Position numbers and translations under genes: made by a program
Shown here: positions 44,385-57,135 of the stretch, in pieces
How the letters are laid out: every line of letters begins with the position of its first letter
How positions within the stretch are numbered: position 1 is the stretch's first letter
Assembly: GCA_021904315.1 (NCBI GenBank)
Contig: CM038919.1
Coordinates: 13,695,666-13,759,665 of the forward strand
Direction: 5' to 3'
DNA: 64,000 nucleotides
Source: Sphagnum magellanicum
Lineage: Eukaryota; Streptophyta; Sphagnopsida; Sphagnales; Sphagnaceae
The notes under the pieces: model-generated
Told to the model about the DNA's origin: nothing
What the model saw: the letters and a program-made list of their open reading frames with translations, nothing else
Database searches by the model: none

Positions 44385-47300
44385 CTACACAGTCTGAGAA
44401 GTGCCATTATCAGCAACTCCAAACCCTAGAATCATCTCAGCAGCTTGGGGAGCCCTGCAACATGATGCAGTGACCAACTCAAAGTCAGGCGATATCATCA
44501 AAGCATCACTATGATGAACAGCCTAATAGTCATAGTCAAACCACCAGCATTCTCAACCTCCATTCCTGCCACATTGAGAGATAATGCAAAGCTATGAAAG
44601 CATATTCTTATGCATTGCAAAAATACTAGAGGTTTATGCTGAAAGCATCATACCAAGATTCAGGAGATGGATACAGGGCAGCTGAGGCACCAAAACATGA
44701 GGTCAGCAGTTCAGTATTCAGTACACCTGGGCTGAGAGCAACAGCTGCCATACCCTTTGGTAGCTCCTTAGCCAGTGAGCGAGTCAGCCCCTCCACAGCC
44801 CACTTTGAGGTGCAATATGCAGACACCTGCCACCCACACATTCCATCAAAGAAGCCAAGATGTACCACACATGAAAGCCTATTTCTATTTCACAATCTTA
44901 CACAATTCAGTGAATTGCTGTTGAAACAAATCTCATGAGAATCAAGAAAGCTCCATACTCATGATTAAGAAAGCCAGAACAATAATGAATTGCACTTCAA
45001 AATACAGTTTGCACACACAGATCATCAACAATACTGCCCTCTGATGTAGCTCCCCTATTCAATTGAACAGGACCAGAATGGGCTCTTTCATCCCAGAAAT
45101 GTCTGCAGATTCCTGATAATGTCCTGATAATGCAACAACCAAATACAGAGCTCTTCCTGTATGTGAGAACATGATAAATTACTTAAGCAGAGTGAAGGAG
45201 AATTCAAGAGGACAGGTGCTTAGACAAAGAAAGTAACTTGCCTCAGCAGCACCTGCCCGCCCCCAACCAGATGACACATTCACAATTACTCCTTGACCCC
45301 TCTGAATCATGTGTTTGGCAAAATGACGAATGCAGTTTGCAATCCCTTTCACATTGGTGTCTATTACTGCATCAAACTCCTCTTTAGGAATTTCCCACAA
45401 CTTTGCATTCTTGTTGATGATACCAGCATTATTCACTATCAGCAGACACCCATCAGAAAGCAAATTAATTTTTTTTGTCAGTCCAGGGAGTTTCCAGCAT
45501 AAACTCAAAGGTTTTAACCAAAAAGAAGGGTATAAAAACACTGAAATGCAATACTCCCCTTCACTACATAGTCCAGAGCACTGATGTTGCAAGCACTTCC
45601 ACTCTTAAAGGTGGCAACAAAGGAGGGGAGGCAGAGGATTGAAACAGGACCTTACAGCACTCTGAGAATTTTTGTAGTGTAGTTGAAGGGTGCCTTACTA
45701 CACATAACATTACGTGTGTTTGCAGCCCCCATACAGTGGGCTCTTCCACTCGTATGGAGGGCATAACATAAAAATGTAATGCCCTCCATATGAGTAGAAG
45801 AGCCTGCTGTATGGGGGAAGAAAACTTCTGATGTTTATTTGTACAGTTGAGCTTTATGCTGGGCAACGCCCTCAGAGCAGGGCCCCCCCAGAAGATGAAG
45901 GTCCTGCTCTTTGGGTGTTACCCTACACATATGTATTCAAGAGGAACGAACTGTGGAACAGATGAGGAAAAAAACCTAAGTAGAAACTCCAAAAGGTTGA
46001 CTGGACATACCAATGATATCTGGGACCCCATGGGTTTCCAATACCACCTTGGCAAACTCATTCACATTGTCATCCAATGCCTGCCAGTCATACACCAGTC
46101 AGAGCATATTAGCTCAGCAGACATCTTCAAAAGAATCTATACATAACTTACCAGGTTTCAGACTCAACAGACTACTGGCTGCACAGCTTTAAAAGTCTGC
46201 TGAAAGACTTGTACAAAGCTAGCACCCCATATTGGTCATACATGTCAAAGGGACACTGGTTGAGGCCAGTGTAATGAAGAGGCACACGTCCCCCAAGGAA
46301 CAGGGTGGCTGTCAGCTCCTTGTTCAATCTGGCCCCTATTTCCAGGTGATATTGACAGACAATTACAAAGGAACTAACTGATCAACATGGCAAGTTTCAG
46401 AGTGCAGGGATGCACAATTGTATGCAACCTGCATCTTCTGTGAATAGTTTACTTCCAAGATATAAGTTCAGAAATCGAACCTACTGACCACATCCACAAC
46501 TTTTAGAAGATGCTTGGAGCCAATTTGCGACCTTAATGATGCCAACAACTCTTCATTCCGTCCACATCCTGCCACCACATGGCCTCGTGTTGCCATTTCC
46601 AGTGCCAAAGCCCGACCTAAACCCTTAGTCACACCTGTAATCACCACCAATCGCCCTTCATGCCCCCAACAAACTCAAACCCTTTCAGATAGTTTTTGTA
46701 TGCAAAACAGGTTCCTCAACCAAAGAAAAAGGACCAGCTATAAACTAGTTAAGCTTATTACTGCCATTCTTCAACAAGTGAAGTCTCTTCAGAGTCTCCG
46801 TCAATCCAGTGAGTTCAAACCCTAGACTATTCACAAAAAGAACTCCAGCAGGCAATCTGTAGACCAATTATGCTTAGGGTTCTAAGCATCATTCAGCAAT
46901 TTGAGCCATTGGCAGCATCTAGTAAGAAGCTTGGCGCCGCTCCCAGTGGATTGGAACCCTAGATTAAGCACTACAGGAACCCTACCAGCCCAGAAAGAGA
47001 GTCTCCACGAGCATCCTTTGTGTATACACCAACTTTCAGCCTGCAGTACACTTGAACGGGAACCTGATATGACATCAAGAAATGCAAGATGTGCTTCTAT
47101 GTGCGGTTGCCCTTCATGCTCAGGTCAAGAACAGAAACCCTAAAGAACGGTGTGGGATATGACACCGAATCAAACTACTGGATCAGTTGCGGGATTGATA
47201 CTGGAGTTGTTGATACTGGAACAGCAACAACAACGGTACTGACAGCCTCCACAGAAGTCCGGGTTTGTTGAAAAAAAATCCTATGCAATGTCCACACAGA

Positions 47301-47396
47301 GAAGTAGATTACAGAAACGGCGACAGAGGAGAGGACGATGAGTTAGGTACCAGCATGCGGGGCAGGACTCGTCGTCATCAGGCCACCACCTTTCAT
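44385..47396 (-). CDS. Short-chain dehydrogenase/reductase (pterin aldehyde reductase-like)
   Basis: NAD(P)H-dependent oxidoreductase of the classical SDR fold. Five exons join cleanly: 46673-46489, 46080-46011, 45435-45242, 44826-44654 and 44454-44385. A tentative first exon, 47396-47351 (MKGGGLMTTSPAPHA), is needed because the frame of the 46673 exon has a stop just upstream and no ATG. The total is 245 residues, normal for the family. Motifs are TGVTKGLG (28-35, cofactor loop), VNNAG (101-105), VNVSSGWGRAGAAE (152-165, catalytic Ser) and YCTSK (169-173, catalytic Tyr and Lys), then SPGVLNTELL and a C-terminal ADNGTSQTV. Sequence style is closest to the plant group annotated as NADPH-dependent pterin aldehyde reductase, which recycles oxidised folate pieces; that assignment is from memory of the family and is less certain than the SDR call. 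The intron after GRAGAAE uses a GC donor (GAG|GCAAGT). Confidence 0.85.
45726..45817. repeat. Near-perfect hairpin, 39-bp arms, 14-base loop
   Basis: Arms 45726-45764 and 45779-45817 match at 35 of 39 positions and open with CCCCCATACAG. All four differences are transitions; in a plus-strand RNA three would be G-U pairs and one a C-A mismatch. It lies in the SDR intron between 46010 and 45436, on the opposite sense if the plus strand is the folding one. It could be a small foldback MITE or a microRNA-precursor-like sequence. Confidence 0.85.
45861..45923. repeat. Second inverted repeat, 24-bp arms
   Basis: GGGCAACGCCCTCAGAGCAG (start of the left arm, 45861-45884) pairs with the arm at 45900-45923 with about five mismatches and a 15-base loop. 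It sits 44 bp from the larger hairpin in the same intron. Confidence 0.7.
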
Positions 47397-47800
47397 TGTC
47401 GCAATGCAGCGGTGTTGTGGATAGATCCCAAGCGACAACCAACGACGAACTCCTCCGCAAACAAGTCCACAACTGAACCCCTTCGTCTGTGCAACTGCGG
47501 ATCGGCTCTCCTGGACCGAAGAGGGCAAGGGCTTCGTCGCACAGGACTAGATCGGACGTGCAGGACGCGTCGTAAGGGTCTACACTCGGTCTGAGCCGTG
47601 TTGGACGGGTATTCGGTTCCATTAATAACCTCCGGGTCCCGTTCTTCTAACTTCAGATTCAGAGAGCCGTCTGTTCCCGGTAATTCGAAAATCTCAAACA
47701 AACGGAGGTTTTCTTGAAGGAGCCGGTGGTTTTCAAGCAGTTAATTCTTTTTTTTTAAATCTTTGAGAGCAGTGGTTATATTTCAGGTGCCGGTTCTTTG
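47397..47800 (-). promoter_or_regulatory. Probable SDR gene 5' leader and promoter
   Basis: GC-rich stretch relative to its surroundings, upstream of the tentative SDR start codon. Overlapping minus-strand frames (up to 113 codons) and a plus-strand frame of 109 codons span it, but none shows a domain, and they look like by-products of high GC. No TATA box was fixed. Confidence 0.3.
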
Positions 47801-50187
47801 ATCTGTGGAGAACGCAAGAGTCGCCCTGACGGTTGGAATCAACGTTGGGCGGGTAAGTAGTTTACTACCTGATATACTTGACATACCTTCCTCCTATCTA
47901 TACTTTCCTGATGTAGTTGCGGGTATATACACAAGCTATATATATGCTTTATCCCTTTGGTACATTTTCTGCTACCCCTGTAATTGACCTACCCGGCTGG
48001 TAAATAGTTCAAACTCACCCTGTATTTAGACTTTACCCTATTCTAATATATATTGTAGTAAAAGGGCCGTTTCGACACATGTCTGTTAAATAATAAACTA
48101 AATTTCAAGATTTCATGTTGGAAAATAAAATATTCCTAAATAGTCTTATAGCTTCTTCTATTTTCTTTCACCAAAAAAAAATTCTTTGGAAAAAAATGTC
48201 TAAGCTGCCAAGGTACTATGGTATTGGAAATTTACTTATTTACAACTTGGAAGTGTGTAACTGTATTCTTGAGGGTGAAAAGAGAGTACCTACCAGGGTT
48301 TTTTTATTTAGGAAATGTAGAATATGGTAAAGGCGGCGGTCATTAATGCAAATATGATGCACTTATGGTAATAAGAGAAAGATTGAGACAAGAAATGTGG
48401 TGCACTTAATGGCTGCAACAATCTTTATTGCATCACCTAATATGAAGTACTGGCTACAAGATCAGTGAAAAAGGTGCTCATCTAGCAATGCCCTTTCAAT
48501 CTCTGGTTAGTTAATTTTGCAGTGTCACTGTCACACTTGGCAATTTGGTGATAAATCGCCAATAAAATAAAAGACTGGTACCTACATGCCAAAATCATTA
48601 AAAAGAACATTATACAATGCATGTGATTATAATGGATTTGATCAAATTATGGATTTATTTTTCTTAAAATTTCCATTCATTCCATAAAGGGTATCAAACA
48701 AGTGGAGCCTTATGGAATGCTCTTGGAAACCATTTTGAATTTTACTATCACATGGATGGAGGTATGCACCATTGTAAGAACATTGAATGGTGGTACACAT
48801 CATTTAAGGTGTTTATTCATTTCATTAAATTTTATGTTAATTTATTTTAAATCATGTTTTGAGTTTCATATGTTCATGTTGCAATGCCAATTAGACAATT
48901 CATTCATCTTTCTACACTTGCCATTGTGCCATATAAATACATATATATTCAAATATACCTTGCCTTTTTTAAAATAGGATATGTACATTTTGGAGTATTT
49001 TGAAAGTCTATGTAGCATTATTGGGCAGATGGTTGCTTGCCTTGGTGTCCCCCAAGATGTCCCAAGGGTATCCAAGGTCAAAATAAGCTTGCATGGGCTC
49101 AAACTGTTTAGGCGACTTTTCGATGAAGGCAAATGCTGAGAGATGACAAGGAGCGATGAGATGATAATGATGGGGGATGAGGAATGGGTGTGCCTGACTA
49201 TGAGAAGAGCAATGGTGAGGTTGTTGGGGGGGGGGACAATATTTTATTTTATTTTATTTTCAATTTTGCTTGGGCCATAAATGAGCAATAGGGATTACAA
49301 GGGCAATTGGGGGGGCGGGGGGTAATGGGAGCCATAGTGTGACAAAAATAATTTAATTAAAAAAATCAAATGACAAACGAACAAGAAGGACAATGGGGAA
49401 GCAAAAGGAACATAAAAAGATGACAAGGGTGACAAAAGTAATGGCTTGGGAGTCAAGGTGTGAGAAAAAATATTTTATGTTATTTTCTTTATTTATTATT
49501 TCCCTTTTTCCGAGCAATATATGAACATCAAGCGATGAAAGGGGGAGGGAGGTCGATGGGGCGCAATAGAGTTTTTTATGAAAACATTTGGGCAACAAAT
49601 GGATGGGGGTGTGATGAAAATGTTTTTTAAGATGAAAAGTGAATGATGGGAAAGTGCGGTGGGAGGGGGTTAAAATCACCAAGGTGCAATGGAAATATTT
49701 TTTTAGGAAATGAGGATTATCTTAAAAGACAATAAAGGTAGTATTTTAGAATAACCAAAAGTAGCCTAAGGTGAAATAGCCAAAAATAATCAAAAGTAAT
49801 TGAGAATAATCATAAATAACCATAAATAATATAGGGTGAAATAATTTAAATTAATGAAAAATAGCCATATAATAATTGAAAGTAACATAACATAGGTAGT
49901 ATTATTATATTAACAAAAATCTTATCCATTTATTTTTATTTTTTTCAAAAGAATGGTCATTGAAATGTTATTGAATAATGATATTCAACTTTTTTTTGTT
50001 CAAATGATTTTACACTTTCAAAAGGAAATAAATGTAATTATGTACATTATTAGAATTTTTTCTTTAAAAATTCGAATCATTTCATTTGAACAAAATTTCA
50101 AAAAAAATTTGAATTTTCAAAGTTTATGTTTTTGTAATGTTTATGAAGTATTTGATAAATGTAATGTAATGTAACATATTATCACAA
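47801..50187. other. AT-rich intergenic DNA with G-rich simple runs
   Basis: No gene recognised. G runs and GGGGGAGG-like purine tracts recur at about 49220-49680 (for example nine or more G at about 49227), mixed with TTTTATTTTATTTTATTT near 49241. Confidence 0.45.
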
Positions 50188-50310
50188 GTGAGGTGGCTTG
50201 ATGGTAGGGGTGTTTACCTTCATTCTAAAGGTCAAGGGATCAAATTTCATAAGTATTGTTGTGTGTGGTCAATAATGGTAAGTTGACCAAATTTTTTTTT
50301 ATCTAATTTT
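50188..50310 (+). mobile_element. SINE-like tRNA-derived head
   Basis: GTGAGGTGGCTTGATGGTAG contains an A-box-like TGGCTTGATGG (about 50194-50204), and GGATCAAATTTC at 50237-50248 is B-box-like, about 33 bases further on, the usual spacing for Pol III promoters in SINEs. The body after it is short and ends in a T-rich tract near 50292. Different from the SINE at 7.9-8.3 kb, and more diverged from tRNA. Confidence 0.45.
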
Positions 50311-51720
50311 TTAAAATAGGTGCCTAGGTTGATTATGTGGTTTATTTACATAGGTTACATTTTTAACCTAGCTTAGGTAGTGATAGGTGTCAATAAATCA
50401 TAAGCTAAAAAATCATGAAATTATCAATAATTTTATTTATTAAATAATTTAATTTTAATTAATTTCCATGCTAGTTAGTTAATTAACTAACAAGTGAATG
50501 GCTTGATAAATTTTTATTTCATTTAAGAATAACCTTGTTTCACTAGGTACTAATGAAACAATTCATTGTTTGTAACAACTAGTCCCTATTCATTAAGGGG
50601 TTAACCAATTTCACTAAATAAAATTGTCCAAATTCATTCAAAATTTAGTGAAACCCAGAGTGAACTAAGACGCATTTTGGTGTAATGCAAGTTTTATACA
50701 AAGCTAAAGAACTTGAGGCAGCTAAGCAAGGCTTACCAAGTTATGAATGCCCTTGCAAAACTTGTCATGGTGGGATCATAATTGATACACAATAAAAAAA
50801 ACATTTGTGTTAACATGGGCGAGATTTATATTTCCAATGGCCTATTTGGCCCAATTTTGAACACATGTAGATTTGTTAATATATTGTTTGAAATTTATTT
50901 TTTTATTCAATCCCTTCTAACAAAAATGTATTCAAACCATTGCATAATATTAATATGGGGGCTTAATCAGATGTTGAACATGTTTTGCAGTACTAAGTGC
51001 TTTCATATAATGTCATTTTTCAATGTTGAATTGCCCATCTTTATAGTATTAGGTTGTTTCATGTTCTATTTTGGTGTGTTTTAACTCTCAAATTTTCAGT
51101 CATAAACTTGTAGTAACTTAAAAGAATATATTAACTTCTAAAATAAGAGTCATGCAACCTTTGGAAAAAAATGTTAATGTCAAGGATATCAATGCAACAT
51201 TTTTACAAATTACAATACTGTTATAATGAAATTATTATTCTTGTAATGTTGTTCAATTAATACTCCTTGGACCTCTTGTTATGACTATATGGAAGCAAAG
51301 TTTTTCAACAAAGAAATCTAAATGGGTTGTCATGAGCTATTCATTTTGTGACAGTGTGTAATGTACTACTGTTGAATTAGGTTTAGGTGAAAAGGTAATT
51401 AGGAGTGGATTTGCAAAAAGAAAACCATTGTTTATGTTGATAAAGAAAGGTTAGTCAACTAGAACCAAATGTTGCTAAATTGTATGTGAACATTGTTTTG
51501 AGTGTAAAACCAAAACAATGTTTTGTGGCAGATTTATTATGGCTCTTTAACGAACTAAATAATACCATGCTGAATCAAATGTCATGGATTGGAAATCCAT
51601 GAACTTGTTGCCATTATGTTAACACTAGATGGATTTGTAATGTCTTCTGAGTTGTTTAAAATTTGTTATAATCTAGAATGCAACAAAAAGTAATATGGTT
51701 ATTTTCATATAATAATTTAA
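50311..51720. other. AT-rich intergenic DNA 5' of the CACTA relic
   Basis: No domain is recognised. It may contain the 5' part of the CACTA element, whose left terminus was not found. Confidence 0.4.
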
Positions 51721-51734
51721 AATAGTGAATTGTT

Positions 51735-54700
51735 TTAGTTGGTTTTCAACAAGCACCAAGAGGCAGAGATGCACAAGACAATGGTGATGATTCTATGGAT
51801 GGTGGAACTCGACATTTGACTAAAACACATGTTCAAGTTGATCCACCTACACTTGATGCACAAGTTCAAATCTAGAGGCTTGTTACTAAAGCCTTGGCCA
51901 CATTTGATGAAGTGACATAGGCACGTGACAACAAATCTGCACATGAAGACATGCCATTGGATAATGACATGGAACATATAGATACATCAAGGAATGAGGC
52001 TGTCTTGATGCATTATTTACAAAAGCAACAACCCCACTTTATGAGGGGTGTTCTTCAAGCATGTTATCAACAATGTTGTTGAACATTGTTGAATTTGAAC
52101 ATAGTCCATGGTGTATCAAACAATTTCATGGACAAACTTTTTTCACTTTTGCAAAAAGAATTATTGCCAAAAAACAAGAAGATGCCAACCACAAGTTATG
52201 AGGCCCACAAGATCATTAAGTCTCTTGGTTTACCTTAGGAGTCCATACATGCATGTTCAAATGGATGTGTCCTTTTTCGTGACAATTATAAACATGCTTA
52301 GGTGTGTTCAAAATGTAACACTAATAGGTTTATGGAGGGGTAAATTATTGTTTTGTAGAAAGTGTTTTGACATTTCCCTTTAATCCCACAGCTAAGTTAG
52401 ATGTACAAATGCAAATCAATTGCAAAATTGTTAACATGGCACAAGGATGGAGCTAGCTTAAATGGCATGATTTGAAATGTCCTAGATACTATGGCTTGGA
52501 AACACATTGACAAAAATTGGCCTAAGTTTGCTAGTGAGGTATGCAACATTAAGTTAAAGTTGGCACTTGATGGGGAAAATCCCTTTGGAGACTTTAGTTC
52601 ACACCATTCCAAAGGGCTAGTGGCTTTATTAATCTACATTTATTGCTTACATGGTTGGTAACAAATAGGTATTTTATGATGTTGGCCTTGATCATCCCTA
52701 ATAAGGAATCTTACACAAGTAGCAATGTAAATGTATATTTGGGTGTTTGCACACTATGATGACCGTGTATGGTTGTCACAATGGTAGTTTTTCATGTATT
52801 CCCTAGGTACAAAAAATAAAATAAAATAAATTTCATTGAAATAATATAAAAAGGGACGCACTTATCTAAAACTATCATAATCAACCTTCCAAGAATGAAA
52901 AAATCAAATCAAAATCATGGATAGCCAATAAGTAATGGACTTTTGAAATTTTCCCACACTTTTTGTCACAGCTCATGGATATGGACTTTTATCTTACAAT
53001 GTGTTAGTCTTATGTGTTTGAAATTTTGAGATATTGGATGAAACATGTTTAAGAAACTAAAGATCCATTCAATGAATGGAATGTGATTTTAATTTATTAT
53101 GTTGTGGACTTTTTTAAATCCCAAAAATTGTAATTATTTAAAAAGTCTTTTTAAGCATTTAAAATAATTATTTAAAAATATATTTTGTGATATGTTTTAT
53201 GTCATATATCATCATGATTTGAAATTGGAAATGGAAAAAAAATTGTTATTTTCAATATCATCTAAATATTCATATTTTAAGCCAGTTTTCAACTACATTA
53301 GAAAGGATTTTGAAAAGAAACTTTATTCTATTGAAATTGTGACGTCCTAATGTGTTTTTGGCCATTTGTAACCTTTGATTGATGAGCTACAATTAGTATG
53401 GAAAGGTGTGGTTACATTTATGCATGTTTGGGTGCAAAATTCAACTTGAAAGCAATATGTATGTGGAACATACATGACTTTCCAACATATGGTTTGTTTA
53501 CAAGATGTGTGACAAAAGGACAAGTGGGTTGCCCACCTTGTGGTGTAGCTATAGAATTTCAAAGTTCCAAGAAATTGAAAAAGATGGTCTATTGTGGGAC
53601 ATGCAGACACTTGCCATGAAGTCATCCATATAAATGGGCTAAAATGGCATTCAATGGGAAAACAAAAACTAGAGCTACACCTATTCAAGTGTCTATAATA
53701 ACAATAATTGAAAGGGCAGAGGAACGAAAAATATGGTTAGCAAACCCTTGGAATAGAATAGGGGGAAGTTTGACCCTATGCACAAGCATGGAATAAAACA
53801 ACTATGCATCATGTTTGAGCTTCCATATTGGACAGTAGGTGTAATGAACCCATAAGTTTTTGGTAACTTCATAATTTCAAAATTAATTAGTAGGAAATCT
53901 TATTGTATATAGGTTTTCAAAAAGTTTGAACTTTGCAACAATATTGCAACTCATTTAGATTCAAATCCAAGTGTATGTTGTAGGATAGGTAGAACAAAAA
54001 GATGTCTTTTGAAACAAGAAAAAAACAAGGTCATACTTGAATTCATTTCCAACAATTCTATATTATGACAGTTTTAAAAGTGCTTATAATCAATCATAAA
54101 AATGTTTTTTTTTTTTTTTTTGCATTGTTGGTTGAAGGAGGCAACATTAGTTAGTCATCTAAAATGTTTGTTTTTGTGAACTTGTAGGATTTGTTAATCC
54201 AAACCACATTAGATGTGATGCATTGCGAAAAAAACTTGTGTGAAAATATTTTGAAGACTATATTTGGCACAAAAGACACACCGGCAATTCGAGAAGATCT
54301 AAAAGAGTGTGGCATATGATCTCATCTTTGGCTCCAAGCTATTGCAACAAGTGGTTTCATTAAACCTACAACTTCTTGTGTGTTGATAGATGATGAGAAT
54401 AACAAGTATCTACAAATAATTAAAAACTTCAAAACACCTACAAGCTATGTGTTTTCTTTGAAGAAGAAAGTACACATTGATGGGGAAATGAAAGGAATGA
54501 AATCACATGACTATCATGTGATGATGTAAGAGATTTTGCCATTGTGCATGCAACACCTTATGGCGAAAGGATGCAAGATGGCCATCATAGGCCTATGTTT
54601 TGTTTTTAAAAAAATTTGTGCTAAGATTGTGGACCCAACTACAATTGGAGAGTTGAAGAAAGAGGTGGCAATGACATTAGTATTATTTGAGTAAGAATTC

Positions 54701-55085
54701 CCACCCTTTTTGACATCATGACGCATTTGTTAGTTCATCTAGTGGAGGAATTGGAAATCTGCAATCCAATCCACACAAGATGGATGTACTAATTGAACAT
54801 TACTTGAAAATATTGAAGGGATATGTTTGCAATAAAACAAGACATGAAGGAAGCATGGCAAAACGCTATGCATTTGAGGAAGCATTAGGGTTTTACACTA
54901 AGTATTTACAAGATTTTTCAGCCACTTGATGTAGGGTATGGGATGAAAAAGAAAACCATATAATGTTTGATGAAGTGTTTGAAGGAAATGGGCATCCACA
55001 TGTGATGAATGCAAATTTCCAAGACATGGCACATTCTTTTGTGGTTCGAAATGTGGAACTAATGGATAGATGACATAGGTAATTG
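51735..55085 (+). pseudogene. CACTA TNP2-type transposase pseudogene
   Basis: Pieces in order. An N-terminal part near 52190-52335 reads TTSYEAHKIIKSLGLP, then IHACSNGCVLFRDNYKHA and a C..C zinc pair. A central block near 53370-53620 has LIDELQLVWKGV, a frameshift at about 53425, then FNLKAICMWNIHDFPTYG and GCPPCG. A block near 54190-54270 has TLDVMHCEKNLCENIL. A later part near 54490-54700 has GMKSHDYHVMM and LCFVFKKICAKIVDPTTIG. A final piece near 54840-54920 (AKRYAFEEALGFYTKYLQDF in frame terms) completes it. The order and motifs are those of plant transposase_21 plus DUF4218 proteins. Many stops and shifts mean it is inactive. Confidence 0.75.
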
Positions 55086-56811
55086 TGTTTTTTCATGCCC
55101 ATAATGCAATCAAATTTATTTTTTTAGTGTGAGCCTATTAGAATTCTAAAGGGGTCATGGGCTAGTAAACTTTAAGACTTAATTGCAATCATATGGGCAT
55201 GTTGCATTCACAAGTTTTTGGGAACTATCTAATGTATTTTCAAAGATTGGACCTATACCTACATTATACAAAATTTGACTTGACCATAGAGTAGATTTAA
55301 ATTTGAACAAATATGGAAGTGTATGCAAGTTTGGGTTCAATTGTGGTAGCATGGCTTATTGTCAAATTTGATTCAATTACAAAATGTAAAGACCATTTGG
55401 TGTTGTGGCAAAACATATAAGACAAAAAGTGTTGTTAGGGTAAATATAGACATGTTTTTCATTATGAGCCTAGTAGGATTAGTGGTCATGGGCTAATAAC
55501 ATTGATGATATGATTGTGGCAATGTGGGCATGTTGCATTACAAGTTCATGACCTACGTTATTTAACATCCCAATAGATTGAGCTTAGCTACAAATTACAG
55601 TTTGACCTAACCATATTAGATATGACATTTGGTAATAAATTTGGCAATGTACTACGTAAGTAGACATACTTAGTTTTTACTTAGTTTTATTTCTTGGCCT
55701 TTTGTCATCGTGAAATTATAAAGTCTGAAAATTAATGTATTGTTGCAGGACATATAAGGGGTGGTTGCACACTAGATAGTTCATTTTTTGATGTCACATG
55801 GGTAGTTTTTATGGGGTACCTTTAAGTTTGGCATAATATGTGTTGAAATTTGATTGAAAATTTTAAAAGGGATTCATTTAATTAAACTATAACACTTGAA
55901 AAATCAAATTTTAAAAATGGAAGATAAAATGCTATCATTTCATTACAAGGTGGACTTTTCAAGAGATGTAAGATTTTTGTCACAGTCCATAAAAAGTGTT
56001 ATGGACTTTTATTACATAGGCAACATGCTTTAATTGTTCTTTTTTTCCCCTAGTATGATTGTGAGGTTATTGTAATGTTAAAATAAAGGTTTCTAATCAA
56101 ATTTAATATTTTAATTTATTAGGATTCTACAAGATTACCAATAGTTTAGAAAATCCATAATTTATTAAAATGAAAAAATTGATAAATGTTGGTTTGTAAA
56201 AAGTGACATTACTACCCAACATAACATCTTCCAATTACAAAATTTCACAAAACCCATATTTTTGCTTCTAATTTTTCCCCTAGCTAATCAAATGGAGCAT
56301 ATGTCATGATTTGAAAACTTGTAAGTTTAAGGATCAAATATTCTTCCTGCCTCCTACTTTTAAATGGACTAATTTGCATTCCCAAAACATCAAATATTTG
56401 CATTAAAAATTATGAAAAAGGAAAATTGTGGACACCACATGTGCCACTTTTGGTCCACCTTAGAATGCATTCACCTTAAGACAGAAGAATCAAGAGAGGA
56501 GTGATTTCTTATAGACTTTAGGTTGATCTCATGGGTCAAGGGTTATTGTAATAATCCTAGATCACTTCAAGGAATTAACCCTTTTCCCCACATGGGTAAG
56601 GGATGTTGTTGTTTCAACTATGAAGGAGGGGGAGACTATTAAAAAGGATGTGCTACACATTTCCATGCCACCAACATGTGAAGCAAGGTCAGATCAAGTA
56701 ATGTTTGTGTTTGGCAACCACATTCATGTTTCAAATGCTGAAGAGCATTTGACAACATTTGATAGTGGTGTGGCAACCATTTTTAAATAGGAATGCAAAT
56801 TAGGACCAAAA

Positions 56812-57135
56812 GATCGGAGACCTATTCTTGCAAAATTGGAGTATGTAGAGTGGGTTGAGGAAATCTTGGAGTTGAACTATGGTGTCTTGAAGACTATGGT
56901 TCTATTATGCAATTGGGTCAAAGCAAATTACAATGGGAGTAGCGCAACAATCAAAAGAGACAAATATGGCTTTACGCTTGTAAATTTCACATCCTTCATC
57001 TTGATTTTAGACCAGTCTTTTGCTCTCCTAATAAATATGGAACAAGTTTTCTTTTCAAAAGACCCAAAGGAAAGAAATTGGAAAGTAATTCTATGGAAGG
57101 ATCCTCATGGGAGATGTATCATAGAAAAGGTTTAA
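56812..57135 (+). pseudogene. DUF4216-like C-terminal part of the CACTA transposase
   Basis: Frame with YGVLKTMVLLCNWVKA, a RDKYGFTLVNF block and QVFFSKDPKERNWKVILW, matching the pattern of the DUF4216 domain that follows DUF4218 in CACTA transposases (YG.....L...W, D.YGF, Q.FY..DP....W.VV). It is open for about 100 codons, longer than other parts of this relic, but lacks the rest of the protein. Confidence 0.7.

Noticed and set aside
47265..47701. Coding gene in the GC-rich block upstream of the SDR gene
   Set aside because: Overlapping frames on both strands are all of similar length and low plausibility; best explained as leader/promoter with a tiny first exon.
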